The position numbers were made by a program, and so were the translations under genes. A DNA stretch of 64,000 bases, taken from positions 1-64,000 of the forward strand of contig JAMSKV010000016.1 in the NCBI GenBank assembly GCA_024515975.1, read 5' to 3'. This document shows, one piece after another, positions 41,866-50,486 of this stretch; the first letter of the stretch is position 1; each line of letters starts with the position of its first letter. This DNA comes from Endosaccharibacter trunci. GTDB lineage: Bacteria > Pseudomonadota > Alphaproteobacteria > Acetobacterales > Acetobacteraceae. Under the pieces are notes generated by a model. That model worked only from the letters and a program-made list of their open reading frames with translations, did not search any database and had not been told where the DNA came from.

Positions 41866-42123
41866 ATGCATCATCACATTTCTGCCATCGGCACAGTTCT
41901 GGTGGGACTCGTCCTTGCGGCCTCGGCGCAGGCGCAAACCGTCGCCCCCACGCCGAAACCCATGGGCATGCAACAGAAGATGCGTGTTTGCGCGCAAATG
42001 CGCGACGACATGGCGCGTCATCGGCCGATGACGACGGAGGGCATGAAACTGATGGCGGAGTGTCAGCGCATGGACAAAGAGATGAGCGCCGCACCGGCGC
42101 CGGCGGCGACGCTGGACCGTTGA
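41866..42123 (+). CDS. Small Met/His-containing exported protein after copB
   Basis: An 85-residue protein: MHHHISAIGTVLVGLVLAASAQAQ is a signal peptide with an N-terminal His run. The mature part is Met-rich (KPMGMQQKMRVCAQM, MTTEGMKLMAECQRM), about ten Met plus two Cys in 60 residues. AGGAG at 41854-41858 is seven bases before the ATG at 41866, which decides between it, 41842 and 41860. It follows copB by 41 nt and is probably a periplasmic Cu(I)-binding peptide, which is inferred. Confidence 0.72.
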   Translation: MHHHISAIGTVLVGLVLAASAQAQTVAPTPKPMGMQQKMRVCAQMRDDMARHRPMTTEGMKLMAECQRMDKEMSAAPAPAATLDR

Positions 42124-42130
42124 GCGTTTC

Positions 42131-42164
42131 GAGGATGCAGGCGGATCGTTCCACCTGCATCCTC
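42131..42164. terminator. bidirectional terminator hairpin between the cop genes and hpnN
   Basis: Perfect 11-bp stem GAGGATGCAGG / CCTGCATCCTC (42131-42141, 42154-42164) with a 12-nt loop, in the 45-nt gap between convergent genes. It ends five bases before the hpnN stop. Confidence 0.65.
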
Positions 42165-42168
42165 AATG

Positions 42169-44781
42169 TCAGCGTCGGCGGACCGGCAGAAGTGCCGGCA
42201 CGAACACCAGCGTTGCGACCAGAGTGCAGAACAGGCTGAGCAGCAGGAGCCGTCCCATGCTGGCGGTGCCGGGATGATGCGAAGCGGCCAGAGAGCCGAA
42301 GGCGGTGGCCGTCGTCAGCGCCGAGAACAGCACTGCGCGCGCCGTGGGCGAGCCGAGCGGATCGCGCAGCCCGTCACGCCAGTTCATCACGAAATAGATA
42401 TTGAACGACACGCCGACGCCGAGCAGCAGCGGCAGGGCGATGATGTTGGCGAAGTTCAGCGGCTCGGGAATCGAGACCACCAGGATCACGGTCAGGAGAG
42501 CCGAGAGCAGCAGCGGCGCCAGGACCAGCCCCACATGCAGCGGCCGCCGCAGGAACGCCCACAGGATCACGCCGATCGCCAGCAGCGCGCACAGGGCGGC
42601 GACGGCAAACGCGTGCACGATGGTATCGGCGCTCGCCACGATGGTGATGGCGGCGCCGGAGGCGTCGGGCGCCACCGAACGCACCTGCCGCACGAATTCC
42701 CGCAGCACGGCGTTGTCGTTCAGGGCGCCCTTGGGATGGATCTCCATATGCGCGCGGCCGTCGGGCAGCAGATAATCCGCGCGGATTTCCTCCGGAATAT
42801 CGGCTTCGGTGACGGGTTTGGTGACGGACAGCACCGTGCGGAGCTGTGCGAGCTGCATGGGCAGGAACCGCACCAGCGCGTGGTCGGCCGCCATCAGCGT
42901 CTGGTCGGACGCGTCGGACAGAATGTGCAGGGAGGTGTCGATCCGTGCGAGCGGATCGGTGGGCTTCATGCCGCGCACCACCGGATCGAGCGATGCGACC
43001 GCCTCTTTCGCCGCCTCGCGAATGGCGGCGGCGTCGGGCGGCGATACGCTGGGCGGCACGCCGATGGTGGGCAGCAGGATCTGCGCCGCATCCGCGATCA
43101 TCGCCAGCTTCTCTGGCTGGTCGGTGGGCACGAAGCTGTCGAGATACAGCACGTCATGCACCAAAGGCAGTTTCTCGAACTTCGCCGCCAGCCGGCGGGC
43201 ATCGGCGAGATTGGGTGCCAGCACCTCGGCGCTGTAGGGCGAGGTGGTCGGGTCCTTCATCAGCAGATGCAGGGTGCGCATCGACTCCGAATTCGGGTTC
43301 TTGGTGTGCAGCGGGTCGCCGTCGAAACGCAGCGACGGAATACAGAAGACGCCTACGACCGCCAGCACCGCGAACACGGCCAGGACCGGCTTGCGATGGC
43401 GATGCAGGAGCGCGTCGAGCGGCTTCGCCCAGACGAAGCCGACCTCGCCGCGATGCGGCTTGGGGCGGAACAAGGTGAGCAGAGCGGGCAGCACGGTGAG
43501 TGTGCAGGCGAAGGCGATCAGCATGCCGACGCCGGCGATCAGCCCGAGCTGCGCCACGCCGACGAAGGCGGTGGGGGTGAAGGCCAGAAAGCCGGCCGAG
43601 GTGGCCAGGGCCGCGATCAGGATCTGCACCCCGGTTTCGCGACCGGTCATGGCCAGCGCCGTCAGCGGATCGGGACGGATTCCGCCCGGATAGGTCTGGG
43701 CACGAAACCGCACGGAGAACTGGATGCCGAAATCCACCGCGATGCCGACGAACAGCACGGCGAAGGCGACCGAGATCAGGTTCAGCGTGCCCACCGCCAG
43801 GGCGGCGAATCCGGTGGTGAACAGCAGGCCCAGCACCAGCGTGCAGAGAATCGGCACGATCACCCGCCATGTGCGCACGGCCAGGATCAGCCACAGCGCC
43901 ACCAGCACCAGCGAGCCGATCAGCCCCACCACCATGCCCTGGGCGACGGTGGCGAACTCCTCGTCGTCCAGCGCCACCTGGCCGGTGAGATAGACCTGCA
44001 CCCTGCCCTGCTTGACGAATTCGAGCTGGTCGATCGCGTGGCGCATCGCCGCCGTGGCGGCTCCGCCGGGTTGGAACGAGCCGTAATCGAGGCGCGGCTG
44101 CGTGACCACGAAATTATAGCGCCCGCCCAGATCGGCGAGATTGCCGGACAAGAGCCGTTCCCAGGAGAGCGGGGTCGGATGCCCCGCGGCGGCCGCGGCG
44201 AGATTGTCCGCGAACCCGTCCAGCGAGCCGGCGAAATTCTGCAGATCCGCCTGCCCGCGCGCGACGCCTTCGCCGATCAGGCCGAGCGCGGTGAACAGGC
44301 CGCGCGCGGACGGATCGGCGGCGAGGGACCCCAGGAAGGGCTGCGCCTGGATGGTCTTGTCGAGCAGTTCGGACAGCGGTTTCGGATCGAGGAACAGCAG
44401 GCCGTTCTTCTCGAGATACGGCACCTGCCCCGGCGTGCGCACGGTCTTGAAATGGGCGGTGTCGCGACGGAGAACGGCGGCGAGTTCGAGGGCGCTTTCC
44501 TGCGATTCCTCGGGGATCTGACCCTTCACCACCGCGACAAGCTGGTCCTCGCCCTGCGGGAAATCCTTCTGCAGCTCGTGCTGGCGCTTCTTCCATTCCA
44601 GCTTGGCCGAGAACAGGCCGCCCGTATCGGTGGTGACACCGAGCCGCGCCTTGGTGGCGAGCACCGCGCCGAGGGCGAGCAGCAAGGTGAGTGCGATCAC
44701 CAGACCGGCACGCCTGGAGCAGAAGGCGGCCAGGGTGCCGAGCGCGTTGGGCAGCCCGGTATGTCGGGCGGAGCCGGACAT
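42169..44781 (-). CDS. hpnN: HpnN, hopanoid RND-family transporter
   Basis: Inner-membrane MMPL/RND-type transporter; in Rhodopseudomonas HpnN moves hopanoids to the outer membrane. The 870-residue protein has one N-terminal helix (about 24-45, GLVIALTLLLALGAVLAT) and the marker TTDTGGLFSAKLEW. A large periplasmic loop is followed by a helix bundle (VVGLIGSLVLVALWLILAV ... VGIAVDFGIQFSVRFR), then a second loop and bundle, ending LLPVRRR. The GIAVDFGIQF segment is the RND proton-relay helix. It lies 6 nt after a CDP-alcohol phosphatidyltransferase and in the hpnL operon, 38 kb from hpnIJK. Confidence 0.93.
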   Translation of the reverse strand: MSGSARHTGLPNALGTLAAFCSRRAGLVIALTLLLALGAVLATKARLGVTTDTGGLFSAKLEWKKRQHELQKDFPQGEDQLVAVVKGQIPEESQESALELAAVLRRDTAHFKTVRTPGQVPYLEKNGLLFLDPKPLSELLDKTIQAQPFLGSLAADPSARGLFTALGLIGEGVARGQADLQNFAGSLDGFADNLAAAAAGHPTPLSWERLLSGNLADLGGRYNFVVTQPRLDYGSFQPGGAATAAMRHAIDQLEFVKQGRVQVYLTGQVALDDEEFATVAQGMVVGLIGSLVLVALWLILAVRTWRVIVPILCTLVLGLLFTTGFAALAVGTLNLISVAFAVLFVGIAVDFGIQFSVRFRAQTYPGGIRPDPLTALAMTGRETGVQILIAALATSAGFLAFTPTAFVGVAQLGLIAGVGMLIAFACTLTVLPALLTLFRPKPHRGEVGFVWAKPLDALLHRHRKPVLAVFAVLAVVGVFCIPSLRFDGDPLHTKNPNSESMRTLHLLMKDPTTSPYSAEVLAPNLADARRLAAKFEKLPLVHDVLYLDSFVPTDQPEKLAMIADAAQILLPTIGVPPSVSPPDAAAIREAAKEAVASLDPVVRGMKPTDPLARIDTSLHILSDASDQTLMAADHALVRFLPMQLAQLRTVLSVTKPVTEADIPEEIRADYLLPDGRAHMEIHPKGALNDNAVLREFVRQVRSVAPDASGAAITIVASADTIVHAFAVAALCALLAIGVILWAFLRRPLHVGLVLAPLLLSALLTVILVVSIPEPLNFANIIALPLLLGVGVSFNIYFVMNWRDGLRDPLGSPTARAVLFSALTTATAFGSLAASHHPGTASMGRLLLLSLFCTLVATLVFVPALLPVRRR

Positions 44782-44787
44782 GATCGC

Positions 44788-45426
44788 TCAGCCCAACGCC
44801 GCGACGGCGGGCAGGCGGGCGAGCTTGGCGGCGATGATCGCCGCCATCACAGTTGTGCCGATCGCAGCCCCGATCAGGATCGGCAGAAGCAGGCCGAACC
44901 ATGCGGCCGGGCCGAGAAGATACAGCGCATCGTCGGGATGGAAGCCCCAGGCGCCCTCGAAGGCGCGCTCATTCGGCACGCGCTCCTCGTAGCGCTCGCT
45001 CATCCAGTTGCAGGCGAACATGGCGCCAGACGCCAGCACGCCGAGCGCGATCGCCCAGCCCCCGAGCTGATGATGAAAGAAAAGATGCGCGTGGGTGAGA
45101 CCGATGCCGATGCACAGGAAGAACAGGCAGTTGATGCCGTTATCCACCAGATAATCGTAGCGATGGCCGCCGGGGCTCATCATGTCGCCGATCCGGGCCA
45201 GCTCGCCGTCGGCGCGATCCAGGAAGGCGGACAGCACCCAGAGCGCGCCGCCCCAGCCGATCAGCGCCGCGTGGTGCGCGCCATAGGGCGCCGCCGCGAG
45301 ACAGAAGCAGCCGGCAAGCCCGGTCAGCAGACGCAGCGTCGTGAGATGGTTGGGCGTGACGCCGGTGCCGATCAGGGGGCGCACCACGGCGCGGGCCATG
45401 CCATGGGTCCAGGTATCGTTGCTCAT
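44788..45426 (-). CDS. CDP-alcohol phosphatidyltransferase family protein
   Basis: A 212-residue integral membrane enzyme with the complete CDP-alcohol phosphatidyltransferase motif D(x)2DG(x)2AR(x)8G(x)3D(x)3D, starting at about residue 70 (DRADGELAR ... DYLVDN). Such enzymes join a CDP-activated alcohol or lipid to a second alcohol. About six hydrophobic helices are visible. ATG at 45426 overlaps the hpnL stop, and hpnN starts six nt after its stop, so the three genes form one operon. With phnW divergent next door, aminoethylphosphonate lipid synthesis is possible. Phosphatidylglycerol- or inositol-type activity is not excluded. Confidence 0.85.
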   Translation of the reverse strand: MSNDTWTHGMARAVVRPLIGTGVTPNHLTTLRLLTGLAGCFCLAAAPYGAHHAALIGWGGALWVLSAFLDRADGELARIGDMMSPGGHRYDYLVDNGINCLFFLCIGIGLTHAHLFFHHQLGGWAIALGVLASGAMFACNWMSERYEERVPNERAFEGAWGFHPDDALYLLGPAAWFGLLLPILIGAAIGTTVMAAIIAAKLARLPAVAALG

Positions 45427-46469
45427 GACGCGCTCCCGTCGTCGAGGGCGGCGTCGAGTTCGGCCTCCCTGTATGCAATTGTCTTTCCGCCCGGCGTTTC
45501 GGCCGCGATCGGGTTCCAGGAATGGCTCATCCATTGCCAGACGGCCAGCGCCGGCAGGCCGAGCACGATCTCGCGCAGGCGCTTGATCAGGGCAAGAGCG
45601 ATCGAGGCTGCCGGCGGAATGCCGAACAGGCCGCCCACCACCACGAAGCCGCCTTCGCTGACCCCGAGCGCGCCCGGCACCACGAAGCCCGCCGCCTTCA
45701 CCGCCTGGCCGAGCGCCTCGATCACCAGCCCGGCGCCGAGGCCGCGATCATGGCCGAGATAATGCAGCGCCAGGCAGACCTCGACCGCGCCGAGCAGCCA
45801 GCTCACCATCTGGTTGAACGCGGCCCAAACCACGTTGCGCGGCTTCTTGTAGAGCGCCAGCAGGGCGTCGTGCAGACCCTGGATCTCGCCCATGCCGTTC
45901 CAGCCGAACTGCCCGGCCAGCTTCATCAGCCCCGATTCCAGCACCTTGGCCAGGCCGAGCCATTGGCCGCCCAGGAAAGCCAGCCCCACCAGAACGGCGA
46001 CGCCGAGCCCGCCCACGACCTCGTCCGTCACCTGGCTGCGGCCGAGCAAATGCAGCAGCATCAGCAGGCCCGCGATGGTGAAGACGATCTGGGTCAGCAT
46101 CTCCATGGTGAGATCGCAGACCGTGCCCGCCGTCGCCTGGACCAGCGAGACGCCGCGCCGGCGCAGCAGCGCCACCGAAACGAATTCGCCGCCCACCTGC
46201 GCCACCGGCAGAAGATTGTTCACCCCTTCGCGCACCCAGCGCAGCAGCATGAAGTCGCCGAGCGAAGGACGCGGGACGGTGGCGCCCGAGATGGCGCGCC
46301 AGCCCAGTGCAGAAAACAGCACCTGGATCAGATGGAACGCCATCACCACGACGATGCCCCATCCGGCCTGTTCCAGCAGGGACAGCACATGATCGAGACC
46401 GAAGCGCGACAGCAGCCAGACCGTCAGGGCCGCGCCGAGCGCGCCGCCGAACAGGGTGAGCAGCTTCAT
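45423..46469 (-). CDS. hpnL: HpnL-type membrane protein (LPG synthase/flippase-like)
   Basis: A 348-residue membrane protein of the lysylphosphatidylglycerol synthase TM-region (UPF0104) superfamily, in the hopanoid-associated HpnL group. It shows about eight helices and the family blocks ISGATVPRPSLGDFMLLRWVREGVNNLLPVAQVGGEFVS and AAGFVVPGALGVSEGGFVVVGGLFG. Members are thought to flip or move lipids; the HpnL substrate is unknown. ATG at 46469. It overlaps the phosphatidyltransferase gene (ATGA) and is divergent from phnW across 130 nt. Confidence 0.88.
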   Translation of the reverse strand: MKLLTLFGGALGAALTVWLLSRFGLDHVLSLLEQAGWGIVVVMAFHLIQVLFSALGWRAISGATVPRPSLGDFMLLRWVREGVNNLLPVAQVGGEFVSVALLRRRGVSLVQATAGTVCDLTMEMLTQIVFTIAGLLMLLHLLGRSQVTDEVVGGLGVAVLVGLAFLGGQWLGLAKVLESGLMKLAGQFGWNGMGEIQGLHDALLALYKKPRNVVWAAFNQMVSWLLGAVEVCLALHYLGHDRGLGAGLVIEALGQAVKAAGFVVPGALGVSEGGFVVVGGLFGIPPAASIALALIKRLREIVLGLPALAVWQWMSHSWNPIAAETPGGKTIAYREAELDAALDDGSAS

Positions 46470-46599
46470 GCGATGGAAATCCGTTAGCCTCGTGCGGGAG
46501 ATGAAGCGCCGCCCGGACGCGACACGGGAGCGCTGGCGGTTCCGGCCCGGTTGGGGCAGGAACGTCGATCTGTAACGGAGCCCGGCTCAATTGAGAACC

Positions 46600-47700
46600 A
46601 TGATCAGCACGCCCCACCCCCGCACGCTGCTCCTCACCCCGGGTCCGCTGACCACCAGCGAGGCCACGCGGGCCGCGCTCGGACGCGACTGGGGCTCGCG
46701 CGACGACGATTTCATTGCGCTCACCGCCCGGCTGCGGACCCGCCTGACGGCTTTGGCCGGCGGCGCGGGCACGCACGAGACGGTGCTCCTGGCCGGCAGT
46801 GGAACCTTCGCCGTGGAAGCCGCCCTGGGCACGCTGGTGCCGCGCGACGGACGCGCCCTGGTGCTGGTGAACGGCGCCTACGGGCGTCGCATGGTGGAGA
46901 TGCTACGCCGGATGGGACGCGACCATGTCGCGCTGGAGTGGGACGAGGATCGGCCGGTGGACCCGGACGCGGTGGAGCGGGCGCTGTTGGCCGATCCCGC
47001 GATCACCGACGTCGCGGTGGTGCAGTGCGAGACCACCAGCGGGCTGCTGAACCCGGTGGAGCGCATCGCGGACGTGGTGCGCCGGCAGGGGCGGCGCCTG
47101 CTGGTGGATGCGATGAGCGCGTTCGGCGCGCTGCCGATCGACGCGTCTCGCCTGGGCCTGTGCGCGGTGATGGCGTCGTCCAACAAGGGGCTGGAAGGGG
47201 TGCCGGGCATCAGCTTCGTGGTAGCAGAGCGCGCGCATCTGGCCCGCTGCGCCGGCAACGCGCACAGTTTGAGCCTCGACCTGCATGCCCAGGCGGAGGG
47301 GTTCCGCGGCAACGGGCAGTGGCGGTTCACGCCGCCGGTGCAGGTGGCGGCGGCGCTCGACGCGGCGCTGGACCAGCTCGAGGCCGAAGGCGGCATCGCG
47401 GCGCGCGGCGCGCGCTATGCCGCGCTGCACCGGATGCTGGTGGATGGCATGGAAGCGCTCGGCTTCCGCTGCTTCCTTCCGCCGGACCTGCAGGCGCCGA
47501 TCATCGTCACGTTCCGCGATCCGGGACCGCCGTTCGATTTCGCGGCGTTGTATGCACGGCTGCAGGCGGAAGGAATCGTGCTGTATCCGGGCAAGCTGAC
47601 GCGGGAGCCGAGCTTCAGGATCGGCTGCATCGGCGCCATCGACGAGGCGGATATGCGGCGGGTGCTGGACGCGATCGCCAGGGCAGCGCGATCAGCATGA
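46600..47700 (+). CDS. phnW: 2-aminoethylphosphonate--pyruvate transaminase
   Basis: PLP aminotransferase interconverting 2-aminoethylphosphonate plus pyruvate with phosphonoacetaldehyde plus alanine. It serves phosphonate catabolism or, in reverse, AEP synthesis. The 366-residue protein starts LLLTPGPLTTSEATRAALGRDWGSRDDDF, the family hallmark, with VLLAGSGTFAVEAALG and the PLP lysine in SSNKGLEGVPG. The ATG at 46600 is chosen; a TTG at 46591 is in frame. PhnX (phosphonatase) is not nearby, so the usual catabolic partner is missing from the window. It is divergent from hpnL and convergent with the OmpA-family gene. Confidence 0.9.
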   Translation: MISTPHPRTLLLTPGPLTTSEATRAALGRDWGSRDDDFIALTARLRTRLTALAGGAGTHETVLLAGSGTFAVEAALGTLVPRDGRALVLVNGAYGRRMVEMLRRMGRDHVALEWDEDRPVDPDAVERALLADPAITDVAVVQCETTSGLLNPVERIADVVRRQGRRLLVDAMSAFGALPIDASRLGLCAVMASSNKGLEGVPGISFVVAERAHLARCAGNAHSLSLDLHAQAEGFRGNGQWRFTPPVQVAAALDAALDQLEAEGGIAARGARYAALHRMLVDGMEALGFRCFLPPDLQAPIIVTFRDPGPPFDFAALYARLQAEGIVLYPGKLTREPSFRIGCIGAIDEADMRRVLDAIARAARSA

Positions 47701-47711
47701 TCTGACGTTTC

Positions 47712-47735
47712 GGAAAGATCCGCCACGATCTTTCC
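47712..47735. terminator. bidirectional terminator hairpin between phnW and the OmpA gene
   Basis: Perfect 9-bp stem GGAAAGATC / GATCTTTCC (47712-47720, 47727-47735) with a 6-nt loop, in the 85-nt gap between convergent genes. The A/T-rich arm ends suit termination on either strand. Confidence 0.65.
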
Positions 47736-47785
47736 TGGTCCCGGACGACGCCGATATCTCCGTCACAAATCGTTTCGCACAGGCA

Positions 47786-48937
47786 TCAGTGCAGGATGAT
47801 CTCGACGCGACGGTTCTGCGGCTCGCGGGTGTTCGGGCCGGTGGCGACGAGCGGGTGGGTCTCGCCGTAGCCATGGATGTCGATGGCCGAACCCGGGACG
47901 CCGTCACGGATCAGCTCGGCCTTCACGCTCTGAGCGCGACGGATCGACAGGCCCATGTTGTAGCGGGCGCCACGGACGCCGCCATGGATCGAGGAGTTGT
48001 CGGTGTAGCCGTTGACCTCGATGCGGGTGGTCTGCACGTGGGTCGACGCCTGGGCGGCCTGGGCCACGATCTCACGAGCGCGCGGGGTCAGGTCCGAACG
48101 ATCCCAGTCGAAGAACACCAGATAGGTGCGCGCCTCGGCCGGGGGAGCAGCCGGGACAACCGGCGGCGGCGGGGGCGGCGGCGGGGCGGTGTCAAACGCG
48201 TACCGAACACCCAGCATGACGCTGTGGTTGAAGCGATCGCCGAAAAAGACCGGGCCCTCTCGCCGCCCGAACGCGTTCACATTCTGCACGTGATAGGCGG
48301 ACTCGGTCTCGTCGTCGGTGCCCAGGAAACGATACTCGGCAGTGATCGCCAGGCCCGGAAGTGCTGCGATGTCGTAGGCGGCGCCGACGATTCCCTGATA
48401 GGCGAAGGAACCGTTGGTGCCGCCGACCCGGCTCACCGCGGCATCGATCGGCGCGCCGTCGCCGCTGACACTGGTGAGCGGCGACAGGTGATTCCACTGA
48501 TAGCCGACGCCGGCGCCGATAAACGGGGTGATCGGCACAGCAAGGCCGAACCGGGCCAGATCGACGTCGTACAGAACGTTGACCATGGCGCCGTAGGCGT
48601 CGGCATTGCCGGTGGTGCGGCTGGGGACTCCGCTGTGTACGCGGTTGTTGACCGTGTTGTAGAAGTTGCTGCCCTCCACCTCGAGCCGCAGGCCGTTGCC
48701 GAAGCCCCAGCCGGCGGCGCCAGCGGCATCGAACCCCTCGCCCCAGCGGTAGGTGCGCTTGCTGGGGCCCGGATTGATGGTACCGGCGGGAAAGAACGTC
48801 CTGGTGTCCTGCAGGATGTTGTAGCCGGCGCCGAGGCTGACATAGGGCCCGGAAATCGTCGCAGCCGACGCCGCGGCGCCGCCGATCAGGGCGAGTGTTG
48901 CGGCAAGCGGTGCGAGACAGTGGCGGAACGGGGCCAT
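47786..48937 (-). CDS. OmpA-family outer-membrane protein
   Basis: A 383-residue outer-membrane protein. A signal peptide (MAPFRHCLAPLAATLALIGGAAASA) is followed by an eight-strand OmpA-like barrel (PYVSLGAGYNI ... NHSVMLGVRYAF), a proline-rich linker with about eight Pro in a row, and a C-terminal peptidoglycan-binding OmpA domain (FFDWDRSDLTPRA, VNGYTDNSS, SIRRAQSVKAELI, REPQNRRVEI). The D and R residues that bind diaminopimelate are present. The start at 48937 gives the signal peptide. It anchors the outer membrane to the wall and is probably abundant. Confidence 0.93.
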   Translation of the reverse strand: MAPFRHCLAPLAATLALIGGAAASAATISGPYVSLGAGYNILQDTRTFFPAGTINPGPSKRTYRWGEGFDAAGAAGWGFGNGLRLEVEGSNFYNTVNNRVHSGVPSRTTGNADAYGAMVNVLYDVDLARFGLAVPITPFIGAGVGYQWNHLSPLTSVSGDGAPIDAAVSRVGGTNGSFAYQGIVGAAYDIAALPGLAITAEYRFLGTDDETESAYHVQNVNAFGRREGPVFFGDRFNHSVMLGVRYAFDTAPPPPPPPPVVPAAPPAEARTYLVFFDWDRSDLTPRAREIVAQAAQASTHVQTTRIEVNGYTDNSSIHGGVRGARYNMGLSIRRAQSVKAELIRDGVPGSAIDIHGYGETHPLVATGPNTREPQNRRVEIILH

Positions 48938-48983
48938 AAGGCGGTCATCCGGAGTGGCAGCGGAGTGGCACACAATCGGGGAA

Positions 48984-49013
48984 ACCATACGCCCCTACAA
49001 CAAAGTGTGTCAG
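48984..49013 (-). promoter_or_regulatory. possible sigma-70 promoter of the OmpA-family gene
   Basis: Minus-strand CTGACA (49008-49013), an 18-nt spacer and TATGGT (48984-48989), 46 nt before the start at 48937. Confidence 0.4.
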
Positions 49014-49097
49014 CCAGGACGCAGGCGCTTCCGTTGCGAGAACGAACGATTTCAACCGTATTGCGTTGCAGCTGCCACAACAGCTTCGGAACGTTCC

Positions 49098-49280
49098 ATG
49101 ACCCTTCTGATCATCATCTTGCTGATCCTTGCCCTGGGCGGGGGTGGATACGGCTTCCGGTCCGGGTGGTATGGCGGATCGCGCGCGGGTGGCCGTGGCT
49201 TCAACGGTCTCGGCTTGTTGCCGATCATCCTGATCGTTGTGGTGGTGATCCTGCTGTTCCGCGGCGCCGGCGGCCCGTAA
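49098..49280 (+). CDS. Small glycine-rich membrane protein (DUF3309-like)
   Basis: A 60-residue protein with two hydrophobic helices (LLIIILLILALGGGGY and LLPIILIVVVVILLF) joined by a Gly/Arg/Ser-rich loop. This plan matches small DUF3309-type membrane proteins of unknown function that are common in alphaproteobacteria. ATG at 49098; CGGA nine bases upstream is a weak ribosome site. It is divergent from the OmpA-family gene and is followed by a hairpin. Codon use is normal. Confidence 0.75.
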   Translation: MTLLIIILLILALGGGGYGFRSGWYGGSRAGGRGFNGLGLLPIILIVVVVILLFRGAGGP

Positions 49281-49300
49281 GCACCGGGCTACACAGTGAA

Positions 49301-49326
49301 CCGCCCGATGGGAACCGTTCGGGCGG
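49301..49326. terminator. hairpin after the small membrane protein gene
   Basis: CCGCCCGA / TCGGGCGG stem (49301-49308, 49319-49326) with a 10-nt loop; pairing continues outward with one bulge (GAAC / GTTC). It lies between convergent genes. Confidence 0.55.
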
Positions 49327-49343
49327 GTTCGCGACCCTGAGAC

Positions 49344-50474
49344 CTAGATTCGGTCCACCGCCTGTCGTCCGATGGCGGGATCGTCGGTGAAGAAGCCGTC
49401 GATCCCGGCCTGGATATGGGCACGGATCTCCTTGATCGAGCCTTCGGGATTGCGGACCGCGTCACCGGCGCCGTTGCGGCAATCCACCGGCAGGAAGTGA
49501 TTTTCGGGCCGGAAGGTGAACGGATGCACCAGCAATCCGGCGGCGTGCGCGTCGCGAACGAGCGCGGTCGGTGTTCCCATGCGCTTGTCGGCGGCAGGCG
49601 GGATGATGGCCTCCTTGTTGGGACCGATCACATCGGCATAGCTGGCGACTTCGGCCAGGCCGCGCGGTCCCATCATCTCGGCCCAGCTGGCGAAGCGGGC
49701 ATTGCCTGGGCCCGGCAGAAAATCTCCGCCGGGCTGATCCATCAGCTGCATCAGGCGGATGTTCTTATGCGCACGTCCGAGGCCCTGGCGCAGCGTACGC
49801 AGGCTATCGCCGTAGAAACACTGGATCTCCAGCGGGCCGTCGAAGGCGGTGCGATGACGCTCCAGCGTGCGCAGGAACAGCTCCTCGGTCGGCAGTCCGA
49901 CACTGCGGAAGAACGGGGTGGATTTCAGTTCCGGGATCAGGCCGATCGGCCGGCCGCGCGCGGCGGACTCGGCGGCGACGAAATCCATCATCTCCTCGAA
50001 GGTGACGATCTGGAACTGGTCGTTGTAGCGCGTGTTCTGCGGCCGAAGCTTGGGCAGGCGTTCGCGACACCAGAGAGTCTTCAGTTCGGCCAGAGTGAAG
50101 TCGATGGTGAACCAGCCGGTCTCGGTGACGCCGTCAATGGTGCGCGTGGTGCGCCGCGCGGCGAACTCGGGACGCTCGGCGACGTCCGTGGTCTCAGCGA
50201 TGTTGCTCTCGTGTCGCGCGACCAGAACACCGTCCTTGGTCGGCACCAAATCGGGTTCAACGAAATCGGCACCGTCCTCGATCGCCAGCGCATAGGAGGC
50301 GAGCGTATGTTCGGGACGCAGAGCGCACGCGCCGCGGTGGCCGATCACGAGCACCTTCGGCGCCAGGGACGGGGTGGAGTACGGTTGCGCCGCCTGCGAC
50401 GCGCGGAAGGAACCGAGACCGGCGGCGAGCGAGACGCCGCCGGCCAGAAGCGCACGCCTGGACGAGGATATCAT
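49344..50474 (-). CDS. glpQ: Glycerophosphodiester phosphodiesterase, exported
   Basis: Periplasmic GDPD that hydrolyses glycerophosphodiesters to glycerol-3-phosphate and an alcohol. The 376-residue protein has a Tat-type signal (SSRRALLAGGVSLAAGLG). The catalytic blocks are GHRGACALRPEHT (His, Arg, Glu), FVEPDLVPTKDG and HESN. PELKSTPFF and GFFTDDP complete the barrel. ATG at 50474 lies 12 nt after the stop of a TonB-receptor gene, so the receptor probably imports its phosphodiester substrates or products. Confidence 0.93.
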   Translation of the reverse strand: MISSSRRALLAGGVSLAAGLGSFRASQAAQPYSTPSLAPKVLVIGHRGACALRPEHTLASYALAIEDGADFVEPDLVPTKDGVLVARHESNIAETTDVAERPEFAARRTTRTIDGVTETGWFTIDFTLAELKTLWCRERLPKLRPQNTRYNDQFQIVTFEEMMDFVAAESAARGRPIGLIPELKSTPFFRSVGLPTEELFLRTLERHRTAFDGPLEIQCFYGDSLRTLRQGLGRAHKNIRLMQLMDQPGGDFLPGPGNARFASWAEMMGPRGLAEVASYADVIGPNKEAIIPPAADKRMGTPTALVRDAHAAGLLVHPFTFRPENHFLPVDCRNGAGDAVRNPEGSIKEIRAHIQAGIDGFFTDDPAIGRQAVDRI

Positions 50475-50486
50475 CGCGTTCGACTC

